Shown one piece after another: positions 33,623 to 43,969 of a stretch of DNA of 64,000 bases. The position numbers and the translations under genes were made by a program. How positions within the stretch are numbered: position 1 is the first letter of the stretch; each line of letters starts with the position of its first letter. The DNA is from Membranipora membranacea (lineage: Eukaryota > Bryozoa > Gymnolaemata > Cheilostomatida > Membraniporidae), in the NCBI GenBank assembly GCA_914767715.1, contig OU612072.1:25420001-25484000 (forward strand), written 5' to 3'. Under the pieces are notes generated by a model. That model did no database searches. It was given only the letters and a program-made list of their open reading frames with translations, and was not told the DNA's origin.

Positions 33623-34907
33623 TAAATATATACATATACCATGTAATAAACAGTAGCCTAGCCAGTGGCAACGGGGTTGTGTCATTATAGGAGGCGCTAA
33701 GCAGATGAGACGATGAATTTTCAATTTTTTTTATATCTTCTACCATTAGAGCAGATCAAAGTTTTTGGTCTGGTAGCAATGGAAATTCGATAAAGATTAA
33801 GAAACAAAATGAGTGTAATCTCACAGGAAACTTCTGCTGTCCTTATGACAAAAGTATACCATATATTATATATGAAATGTAATTCAATATTTATTATACT
33901 ATATATGTGTCAATAAAATAAAGCTTTAAGTTTCCACTTTCATAATAATCCAACTTGATCATGTTGGTTGCTTGAAAAAATTTCCAAATACTCTGCCTAC
34001 ATAAATATTAATTTTGTTGTAATAAAAAGCAATTCAATACACTGACGGAATGTAGAATTTTTTTGTGAAATAATAGCTGCACATTTCATGACATCTCCCT
34101 TCCTTACACTGAATCTCATTCTGATTGATCAAGTTTATATATTTTAATGTATTTATATTTGATTATAATTGTAATAGAAATCAAGATTATTATTCTTTCA
34201 TCATATAGATTGAATTTTTTTATTACCAAATATACAGGTCAAATTTGTTTAGCTGAAACCGAGATGTTTAAAAGACTCAACTGTTTCCTTTATGGCTTAT
34301 CTGCAAATTATCAAGAGAGATTACTCTGAAAAACACAACCTGGATGGATTAAAATTAAAATCAATGTAAATTATGAGGTTTCATTTAAAACCAAGATGCT
34401 CATGAACATGAGACACACTAGGTCCTGGATAATCTTTTCTGATTCATTGGTGAATCACTGTCGGTACAGCAACACAGTTCAACAATAACCATCTTTTTAT
34501 AATGAAACACATTTCTTGTTCTTCGGCGTTATGTAACTTTTTATTGTGTAGGGGCAACTCCATACCAATATCAAATCTTACAAGGATGTTAGGCAAGAAT
34601 CTTAAATGATATGAATCTATAATCCTCATATCACTTATCATTTATCTGAGTTTTACTTACAGAGCAAGCTTCAACAGGGTGATATCTTACCAGTCAGCAC
34701 TTACCAGTACTTGATATGAAAAATCAATAAGATTAAGTATGATCTAGTCGAAACTAGACAGAGGTTAATGTGGGTCAAACAAACTTAGTGTAGTAAATTA
34801 TTTATTGGGAAGGTGCCAAGAGCCGAGACAGCTTTTAAGAAGGTGCTAGGGTGAAAAATCAAAGTCATTCCAATTCATTATGGACACAAAAACCTTAATA
34901 GGCTCAC
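33623..34907. other. No gene seen
   Basis: AT-rich sequence with no supportable gene or repeat. Confidence 0.45.
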
Positions 34908-35021
34908 CTTCAACTCAAACAGGATATACAAGAAGAGACATGGTTTCAATGACACTCCAAGATAGAGAGGTATTGGTGCTCGAGCAGCGCACATCACTTT
35001 TCCCATAAGTCCATCTAATAC
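34908..35021 (-). CDS. Possible orphan exon
   Basis: A 114-bp open segment bounded by a good acceptor (polypyrimidine then CAG before 35021) and a good donor (AAG/GTGAGC at 34908-34907). It encodes 38 residues including L-M-G-K-V-M-C-A-A-R-A-P-I. It may belong to an unrecognised minus-strand gene together with 35959-36050, but the two phases do not join directly. Confidence 0.3.
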
Positions 35022-35958
35022 CTGTAAAGAAATGTACACTGTTCAAATTGATGACAATTGCTATTTAGGTTCTATTTGTTACTACTGGGCACTTTTCTTT
35101 CAACATGGACCAATTTCACTCACACAATGAGATTATATTCAGGACTCACAGAGCGAACGATTTCTTAATCATTAGGACCTCCATACAGTTTCTTATGTTT
35201 AGATGCTAAATGAATTTCCTTTATTGAAGCCATCTGCATCTCCAACATGCTTTACTCTCACCAGTGTTTATGAATTTAAATAATAGCTTGTTTGCTGTTG
35301 ACGGGATCGGGGGGGGGGGAGGGGTGAACAGGTTCCATAATCCGGAACGCTGCATTCAGATTATAATATTGATATGAGAGGTTGAAAAAGAACAAAAATG
35401 CCTTAAAGTGTCTAGCAATGCAAAAACAACCACTGTTTATATCAAAGCTTTGCCATTGCATCGAACAAAAAAGTAAACAGGACATTATTGAATTATGTAA
35501 CCTAATTTAAAACGCAAAAATCCAGGGTCCAGAAGGACTAGAATATGTAATCTCCCCTGTCACGGATTCACATTTAAATGATGGTCCACTTACAGTATAA
35601 CGGTAAGCCTAGCCAGGGGTAACCTAAAACAGCGACAAGGCTGCTCTACTTACACTAGAATTTATCAAAAAACAGTATAGGGCAATGCTGGCGCAGTCAA
35701 AGATATTTTAGTGTTAACCCGTAACAGGGGAGATAACATACTCTAGACCATTCTAGACCCAATAATGTCCTTCTGGTGGTTGTTTTTTGCTTTCCTTGAC
35801 ACTTTAACAAGAATGACACCACTGATAGCAGGTAAATATCGACAAAAAATGATGTACCTTGGTTGAGATCATCCCTCTGCTCTCAATCGGTAGCTGCTCA
35901 TGAAAGGATGGGAATAACATGACCAGATTTATTCACACCATGTAAATTCCGAGATGAC

Positions 35959-36050
35959 CTTGCCATTTCATAGACTTCATAATGATTCTCTCTTCTTTCA
36001 ATTCTAGAGGTAGAGGAACGAAGGCACCATCATAGTCAGTAACGTTTATC
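35959..36050 (-). CDS. Possible orphan exon
   Basis: A 92-bp segment with an AG acceptor after a T-rich tract and a GT donor (CAAG/GTCATC). It encodes I-N-V-T-D-Y-D-G-A-F-V-P-L-P-L and about 15 more residues; only one frame is open. No family recognised. Confidence 0.3.
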
Positions 36051-37599
36051 CTGCAATAAAAATTATTATTAGAATTAGGTTGGCTTGTTTTTTTCGTCAC
36101 ACCTAACATAATCATCATCAGGTATGACAAAGGGGCTCACAGTCACTTTGTAAAGGGAGTAGGGGATAGTTCCAAATGCCACTCAAATTCTCTCAGGCAT
36201 TAATGGTTTGTTATTGGGTTTACATGCATAAACCAATAATCATTATCAAACAAGAACAAAGCCAGTTATTGATATGAATGCTATGTAACTGAGAATTTGT
36301 GTGTTGTTCAGTGGTTTGTGCCTTACTGCACTTTTTGACAAAAAATCCACTATAATTAAACCTAAGCTTTACACAGTAACAAAATAATAAACTAGTAAAA
36401 ACTAAATCAATCAGGAACTCAACACTGAGATTTGTGCAGCATAAAAAAGCGTCATGCTTTCAAACCCAAAAAAAATATAAAAACAACAGCTTTGCGGAGG
36501 AGATATCTAATATTCTACAATAGCAGTGTTTATTCAGCTATTCAAATAAATATACTAGGAATTTTACAGCGAAAAATGTATATTTGATTAGAAAAAGACC
36601 GGTAGCCACACCGACAAGGGGGAACCATGCCAACCCGAAGCCAGCCTAGACTGCCTCCCTGAGCTGCCCCGCCAGATCTGCCATGGCGGCTGGCAGAGAT
36701 GCCATCCCAATAGCTAACTGTTGTAAAGTTATATACCATTCCACAACAGGGAACTATCACCTCTACCATCGCTAGTTTTAATTGTTTCAGTTTAGTCAAT
36801 CGCGTATTGTAACCTTGCGATTTTAATATTGATTCTTTCAACAACATATCATCTGTGACATTAGAATTTGGTTTAAAGTTGAGTGTGACTCTTACGCTAG
36901 CGTGAATGCTATATGTTAGAAATCTATTTCGTTTCATTTTGAATGGCTAATATATATGGAAAATATGTTTGTGTCATCGGCAAACACAATGCAATTCAAA
37001 CTTGGTGATGCTTTCAACAGATCATTGATAAAAAATAAAATATTGTAGAGGGCGTAAGACCTATCCTTGGGGTAAACTTTTTTGTTAGTGTTAAAACTGA
37101 GGACTTCGCATACTATATTTGAACAAATTGTTTTCTGTTTTCAGTTATGAATATCTACGCTGTTTGCCGTACAGCAGTCGCAGGAAGCTTTCTCACATAG
37201 CTGCTACGTTGATTTAGGTGGGGTTAAAAGTTTTTACTGCCTATGCAGTTACTGTTTTGCGTATCAATATTGTCAGTAAAATTTCACTTCATTGCGACTG
37301 TTTTCGACTTCTCCTTCACTATTGATGATACCAGTCACATGAAAACTCAAAGAAAATCACTTAGTCTGAGTAGTTTTATAAAAATATTGTTATTCTTTGT
37401 TCGATTTCCGAATTGCTCTCAGAAAATTTGGCGGTTTTATCGTGCAACAAAATGAAAGATAGAATTTCACCACTACGGTGAGCTATATACAATATATTCT
37501 ACCAGAAGCAATTCGGTCAAACTTGACCCGGTCAATTTTATAAATTTGAGTTAGATATAGCAGCTGGTTATGTCTAGATACTCAATCAAGCATGTATTA
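36051..37599. other. No gene accepted
   Basis: A minus-strand ORF of 131 codons at 36542-36937 starts M-K-R-N-R-F-L-T-Y-S; its first 65 or so codons look somewhat coding, but nothing links it to a family or to other exons. A poly-G tract lies to the left at about 35308-35319. Confidence 0.35.
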
Positions 37600-38010
37600 T
37601 TAGGTAGGCCTGTATATTTTTAGGAAACACGCGAATTTTGTAGGGAGCATAATGCTGATTGTAGGGAGACCATGGTTTATTGCTAGGCAAGCCTCTGTGA
37701 TTTATCAGGTAGTGGGTAGACGATCCTAGGAATCATAATTTATTTGTAGGAAGCTGCATTGACAGTTTTCAAGGTATCTGTTGTTTTTAGGCAGCTGCTT
37801 GGATATTTAAGAAACACATAATATTTTTAGGCAGCCACATGCTAATGTTACAAAGTCTATTTTGTTTTTAGGTAGCTGCTCGATTATTTAGGAATCACAA
37901 TAAATATTTTTAGGCAGCCACGTGTTAACTTTACCAAGCCTCCTAAGTTTCTAGGTTGCTGCTCAAATATTTAAGAAACACATTTTATTTCTAGGCACCT
38001 GCTTCCTAAT
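37600..38010 (+). repeat. Diverged tandem repeat, unit about 82 bp
   Basis: Successive units begin TTTTTAGGCAGCTGCT (about 37786), TTTTTAGGTAGCTGCT (about 37866) and TTTCTAGGTTGCTGCT (about 37948); each goes on to ATATTTAAGAAACACA-like and AGGCAGCCAC-like segments. Older, less clear units reach back to about 37600. Confidence 0.65.
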
Positions 38011-38344
38011 CTTCCATAACATGGCATGGCAGAAATGGGCCACGGTACTAAAGAGTGTGTGTCAGATTTTAGAAACCAAACCAACTAAATTATCGGACAA
38101 ATAATTTCAGAATGGTAGAATATCAATTCGCATGCATGAAACATCATTACACTGATACAAACAACGTACTACATAGCCTTGTTGCGTCGTTAGTAATGTG
38201 CTGAAAAGGGAGGAAACAGTAAACCTAGACATACAGCGATGAGTACTGAACCTCTGCTGCACTTAACTGGTGAGGGTCACCCCATTTACCAGAGACTGTG
38301 GAGAGAAAAGATGTAAACTCTCCCACAACAAAAGTTAAATGAGT

Positions 38345-39275
38345 TTGTTTAATACAAACACTGACACAAAAAATTCACTGGTCACTAGATGTCAAACTTT
38401 CATAACGGGCAATGCGGCTGGTCATTGAAAAGATTTAACCATAACTCGTCCTGTACCCATACTTGCTGAAATGTTCATATACGGCTTGTATTGAAAAGGC
38501 ATGAGGAGGGTGAGTTTTTTAATGGCAGTGCTAACATAGCCCAGTCTCTGGTTAAGAAAGGCGGGTTCCAAACGGACCTGGCTAGGAATTCCAGTACGAA
38601 TTCAGGAACGACTGTGGGTGCCAGGAACCCTTACATTAAAGATCACAAGTGGCACCTTTAACAATCAGTCGACTCTTGATTTCTGAACAGGTCAGCCTCA
38701 TTCCAGATGTTATTACAACGATTTATTAACTAACCATATACCCGGCAATGATCTTTTAATCCTACTTATGACAGCCTTCAGAACCACATGCTTTACAAAA
38801 ACCAGTCTCCCTGTCCATTTCCATTCCACTAAATAGTAGTCATTCTCATTAAAGGTGGATGACGTTGATATAATAAATGTGATTTTATTTGTAATTTGAG
38901 TGATGGCTTTGAAAGGAATCAATAGGTGCGCCTATTTACGGCTTTTTAGATGTGTTGTTAAGGTTTAATGTTGCACTCAGTTGATTATTGATTGACTATT
39001 CTCTTGTAAAGCCTTTTTGAGGAATAGGCTGAATGTAATATCAATGAAACAAATAGATATTTAAGCCATCATAGTAAACAGCGCCTTAATTTAGGCACTG
39101 CAAGACATGTTGACAATATTTCTAGCCTGAACTAATAGGGAAGTACATTATCATTATAGTTTTTGGAGGCAAATCTGCTGATAAAAGCCAGGTTGTATCG
39201 TTTTGGGTAAAATATATGGCAAAAATAATACCAGCAATTGAAGGAAAAGTTATTTGGGGTATTTTTTATCCCTTT
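38345..39275 (+). repeat. Copy 1 of an old 0.9-kb direct duplication
   Basis: Matches 41036-41855 in the same orientation at perhaps 65-70% with many indels. Anchors include GGCACCTTTAACAAT (copy 1) against AGCACCTTTAACAAT, TAGTAGTCATTC against AAGTAGTCATTC, and AAACAGCGCCT in both. No coding capacity is apparent. Confidence 0.7.
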
Positions 39276-39413
39276 TATCTGACAGTGTTAAGAAAAAATG
39301 AAGCTCTCGTACAACACAAGTTAAGTGGATTATTGTGTATAAAATATGTATATAACATGTATATAATATATATATGTCAATAAATTTAGGTTTCCATGTC
39401 AATACTGACCCAA

Positions 39414-39832
39414 TGTTATATCTGGATATTGACATTTTAATTAAGGTTTCATTACCAGAGGAATGTCCGGACCCTCATGATTGATTTATAAGTAGAGTGT
39501 GTTGATTAAAAATAATGAGCAATTAATTTCCCTGGTATGATAATAATGTTTCCTTTTAATGCTGTGTATCACTAATAAGTATCATATATAATGTAATGTT
39601 CCCCTAACTATCGTCAGTTGTGATATTTGGATCGAGAATAAAAGTAGCAATTCTATCAGCTCACTCTTTCGTTATTAACATCTCACACTATCCAACTCAT
39701 AAGAATTCTCCCAATATAACTCACCATCGAGACACAACACTAAATCATTACACGCAGCATAAATACAGGACATTATCAGACAAAAAGATGTAACTATAAC
39801 ACCAACCAAAAGACTCATTTTCAGTTACATCA
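39414..39832 (+). repeat. Left LTR of the TRIM-like element
   Basis: Contains a TATA-like ATCATATATAATG (about 39581) and an AATAAA (about 39637), in the order expected for promoter and polyadenylation signals. Confidence 0.8.
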
Positions 39833-40615
39833 TATGGTGGAGGACTGCGACAATCTCAGCTACTCCACAGCCAAGCGGATAATCGAAGACGATCATCTCT
39901 AGTTTCGGGTGAAGATAACGGAGTAGAAGATGGATCGGCTTATATAAAATCGTATTAAATAACAATAAAACATCCTAATTGACATGGAAATACATCATGT
40001 ATGTAGGTAAATAAAAGACTCAAATATCTCGTCATCATACACTATTCACATGCTATATTCAAGCTCTGCAGAATGCTAAAGCCGCTAGATATTCTTAAGT
40101 GACTTTTATCCTGAGTTTCCAGAATCCTCAATTCGAGAGCAACCGCTCACTGCACAAAATCCGGAGGAATGGTATATGGACTGGGCCATCTTAAAGAAAC
40201 CAGTTACGTCATGACTATCGCTTGATTGCTAGGAAAAGCACCCGATATGTCCATTCACAAAGCCTGTCCGTATACACTGTCTTTTGTTGAACTTCCCAAG
40301 CACCAGGGCGAGAATATGGTAGCTATCCAGATGGTTTGTTTGCCCAAAGCACCAGGGTGTTTAATATGGTAGCATTTCCAGTGAGGATAAAGAAACAGAA
40401 TCTGGTACGGAACTCAGTGGATTACAATTACAGATAAACAAAGCTCCGAGCGACTACAGAATTCGACGGACAGAACAAACTTCATTGTTTAAAGTTGCAT
40501 TAAATGTTTGTTTGATGAATGATTTTATTTTATGTAATTATATTTGATTTATTTGATTCATAATTGTGCAAGTTGAAAGTAAGATGAGCGAGATCGCTCA
40601 TGTTTTCAAGTCAGA

Positions 40616-41035
40616 TGTTACTTCTGGGTATTGACATTTTAATTAAGGTTTCATTACCAGAGGAATTTCCGGACCCTCATGATTGATTAATAGGTAGATT
40701 GTGTTAATTAAAAATAATGAGCAATTAATTTCCCTGGTATGTTAATAATGTTTCCTTTTAATGCTGTGCATCACTAATAAGTATCATATATAATGTAATG
40801 TTCCCCAAACTATCGTCAGTTGTGATATTGGGATCGAGAATAAAAGAAGCAATTCTATCAGCTCACTCTTTCCTCATTAACATCTCACACTATCCAACTC
40901 ATAAGAATTCTCCCAATATTACTCACCATCGAGACACAACACTAAATCATTACACGCAGCATAAATACAGGACATTATCAGACACAGAGATGTAACTATA
41001 ACACCAACCAAAAAGACTCATTTTCAGTTACATCA
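40616..41035 (+). repeat. Right LTR of the TRIM-like element
   Basis: Differs from the left LTR at roughly 5% of positions, including one-base indels near the right end. Confidence 0.8.
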
Positions 41036-41855
41036 CCAATATTCACTGATCACTGGAGATTAAATGCCAAATTTTCACAACAGGGAACACTGCTTTCATT
41101 GAGAAAAGATTCAACCGTGATCCATCGTTTACCCATGCCCGCTTGAATGTCAATCCTTACCGTGTTTTACAGAGGCACAACAGGAGCTTTTTACTGCAAG
41201 TTGAAACACCCAGTGGGCTAGGATGTTCTAGTTCCAACTCAGGAATGACTGCCAGCACCAGGTACCCTGACCTCAAACATCACAGGTAGCACCTTTAACA
41301 ATTGGGCAACTCTCAATTCCAGAATAAGTCCCGATCCCGTAACGTAATCACAATGATTTCATAACTCACCAGATACCTGAAGATGAACTTGTGATCCTTC
41401 TATCAATGTGCTGACAGCCTTCCGATTTGCCTGCCTTTACAAAAGGTAGCCTCGCCGCTTATTTACATTACACTCAAAAGTAGTCATTCACATAATAGGT
41501 GCATTAGAATGTTGTATTACTTGTAGTTTGAGTAACGGCTCTGAAAGGTATCAGGTTTTTTGTTTCAGGTCGTCACACATACTTGATTATTGATTTGCTA
41601 TGCTCTTGAAAAGGTCTTTTGTCAGTGATAGGCTTGAATGGATCAAGTTTTACATAATAATAAAAACTGAATAGAATTTCAACCGACATATTAAACAGCG
41701 CCTCAGGCTTGAACTAATGGGGAAGTATGACAGTTATTTTAGGCATAACTGTGGATGATATGCATGACTGTTTCAGTGTGTGTAAAGTATAGGATAAATG
41801 ATATAACAGCAATCGGAGGTATAAAGTTATTTATGGTAATTTGTAATCAACACAA
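41036..41855 (+). repeat. Copy 2 of the 0.9-kb direct duplication
   Basis: See copy 1 at 38345-39275. It starts exactly where the TRIM-like element ends. Confidence 0.7.
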
Positions 41856-42238
41856 AATTTTGACTCTCAAATCAATATGGTCATGCCAAGCTTAAAAAGT
41901 GTGCATTATCCTTGGCACTATTATATAGAGCCAAGATTCTTTCAGTTACACCATACCCTGCCTCATGCTGGTTTCCCAATGCAACAAAAAATAATGATGA
42001 AAAATTCAAAAGACATCACAAATATTGCACAAAACTCATACCGTCACTACCTCAATACACACAACTAAGTGTTTATGGAACAGTCCTCATTGAGAACTTT
42101 ATTTCTTAGCTATACAATTGGTTTGCGATGTCATCATTCTTTAATTAGTTGTGCATGGTCTCGTATGTGGAAGTGACTAATCATATTTATATAAATGAAG
42201 ATTTATATGAACTTCTGTTTACTTAATCAGGGTAAGGG

Positions 42239-42653
42239 CAGGGGCGTATATTCTAAAAAATTTCACTCACTGACTTTTCAGAGATGAGCATAATAATCGG
42301 GCGCAGCCCGATCCACACGCCGTAGGCGTGGCAGGGAGGGTGTGGGAGGGGCGCTTAAGCGCCCTCCCACCACGGAAATTTTTGCATATCGGTAGCAAAA
42401 TAGTGCAAGCAGAGAGGTATTTCAATAGCTCACTGAGCTGTTGGGTACTTTCAGAAAACAACTCAATAGCAGTAGAAGATTACGGTAAAAATGCTCCAGT
42501 TATAAAGCACCCATTTGAAAAAAAGCTGACCTTGATGGGATTCGAACCCACGACAATCTTATTATCAGTGATTATAAAGCGAACGCTTTACACACTGAGC
42601 TATTCAGCCACTCACGGAAATCCGTGGGCCGTGAGTGCTAATATACGCCACTG
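42239..42653. mobile_element. hAT-type MITE (415 bp) with an internal tRNA-like sequence
   Basis: The ends are CAGGGGCGTATATT and, at the right, the complement of CAGTGGCGTATATT. The flanking 8-mers are GGTAAGGG (42231-42238) and GGTAATGG (42654-42661), 7 of 8 identical, which fits the 8-bp hAT target duplication. The left half has several perfect GC-rich hairpins, for example CGGGCGCAGCCCG and GAGGGGCGCTTAAGCGCCCTC. The right half contains the tRNA-like segment at 42525-42608. A 141-codon ORF across it is not a real protein. Confidence 0.8.
42525..42608 (-). ncRNA. tRNA-like sequence (pol III A and B boxes), probably a pseudo-tRNA or SINE head
   Basis: On the minus strand the segment starts GCTGAAT and ends GGTCAGC, which can pair as an acceptor stem with one mismatch and one wobble. 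TAGCTCAGTGTGTAAAGC matches an A box, and TGGGTTCGAATCCCA is a perfect B box and T arm. The anticodon region (TTTATAATC) does not form a clean five-pair stem and the variable region is long, so the anticodon cannot be called. This suggests a degenerate or intron-containing tRNA, or a tRNA-derived SINE head captured by the MITE. Confidence 0.65.
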
Positions 42654-43468
42654 GGTAATGGCAAATCATCTATCATTGCTATTGAGTTTAGGTTACACAT
42701 ACGATTTTGCAAAGGTGTGTTACGCTTACAATATAAAAGAGGAAACCCAATGAGTATTGGTTGCCTTGGTAATGAACATCCTGCAGTCCTCAACAGCATT
42801 TTAGATGTGGAATATTTAGTATTAAGTATTTAAACAAATTTTCTGACCATAACTGTTGTCCTGTTGAACTGCTACGAAGAGGATAAGGTCAATCAAAATA
42901 TGCACCTGCATTTCAAAGTGCCACTCTTGGAGCTGGTCGCGGCTCTACAGTAGAATATAAACAATCAGAATGCAGGCGAATGGACAAACATTGATGTGGT
43001 GGAGGGTGGACTGGAAACAAAGCAAAACATGGTATAACAAAACAGTTCACAGAGGAAACAAGGTTTCGACAGATTCTCAGAGCGGCCTTTCTGTAGACAT
43101 TCAGTTTTTACATCGCAAGAGATCTTTAACCAATTAACTGACAACTACTACAAATCAGACTCAACTTCAATCAGATATTTGTTTTCAATAATGTGAACAC
43201 CAAAGTATGTGTGGAAAAATATTTAAGATAGTGGAGGGAAAATAAGGATCGTTTATCTTAAACCATATATAAGTTCTACTTCTTTGTCTACAGTATCCGA
43301 CCGCCACCATAATCTGTTTCTCTCTTATCTTTAGATGTTCAGGAGGAAAGCTAGCTAAGATAGGAAACTAAAACGTAATATTTGAGGTTGAGATTAGATT
43401 TTAAAATTGCGCTGTGTTCAATTAATCCACAGAATGAATAGCGAAATCATGGATGATGGAAATAAGAT
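42654..43468. other. No gene seen
   Basis: Unique-looking sequence between the MITE and the satellite; no seed copy of the satellite unit is recognisable in it. Confidence 0.45.
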
Positions 43469-43969
43469 ATGTCATAGAGTAAAGGTATAAATATCAGAGT
43501 ACAGAGAAGTGAGCATGGTGTCATAGAGTAAAGGTATAAATATCAGAGTACAGAGAGGGGAGCATGGTGTCATGTAGTAAAGGTATGAATATCAGAGTAC
43601 AGAGTGGTGAGCGTGGTGTCATAGAGTAAAGGTATAAATATCAGAGTACAGAGAGGGGAGCATGGTGTCATAGAGTAAAGGTATAAATATCAGAGTACAG
43701 AGAGGTGAGCGTGGTGTCATAGAGTAAAGGTATAAATATCAGAGTACAGAGAGGGGAGCATGGTGTCATAGAGTAAAGGTATAAATATCAGAGTACAGAG
43801 AGGGGAGCATGGTGTCATAGAGTAAAGGTATAAATATCAGAGTACAGAGAGGGGAGCATGGTGTCATAGAGTAAAGGTATAAATATCAGAGTACAGAGAG
43901 GTGAGCGTGGTGTCATAGAGTAAAGGTATAAATATCAGAGTACAGAGAGGTGAGCATGGTGTCATAGAG

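Larger units (their letters stand above)
39414..41035 (+). mobile_element. TRIM-like non-autonomous LTR retrotransposon, 1622 bp
   Basis: Two near-identical direct repeats (39414-39832 and 40616-41035) begin TGTTA and end TTACATCA, so each has the TG...CA ends of an LTR. CCAA lies immediately outside both ends (39410-39413 and 41036-41039), a 4-bp target duplication. The 783-bp interior has no ORF of note. Two bases after the left LTR comes TGGTGGAGGAC, which could be a tRNA primer binding site. A clear polypurine tract before the right LTR is not obvious; the nearest purine-rich stretch is about 40575-40600. Its small size and lack of genes fit TRIM-type elements. Strand is tentative and rests on the putative primer site. 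Confidence 0.82.

Noticed and set aside
36542-36937. 131-codon minus-strand ORF
   Set aside because: The first half looks slightly coding, but no family, splice partner or repeat supports it; recorded only as a note.
42525-42608. Functional tRNA gene
   Set aside because: The T arm is perfect, but the anticodon stem does not pair, the variable region is too long for most tRNAs and it lies inside a MITE.
42328-42753. 141-codon plus-strand ORF
   Set aside because: It runs through the hairpins and antisense to the tRNA-like segment of a MITE, so its open frame is explained without a protein.
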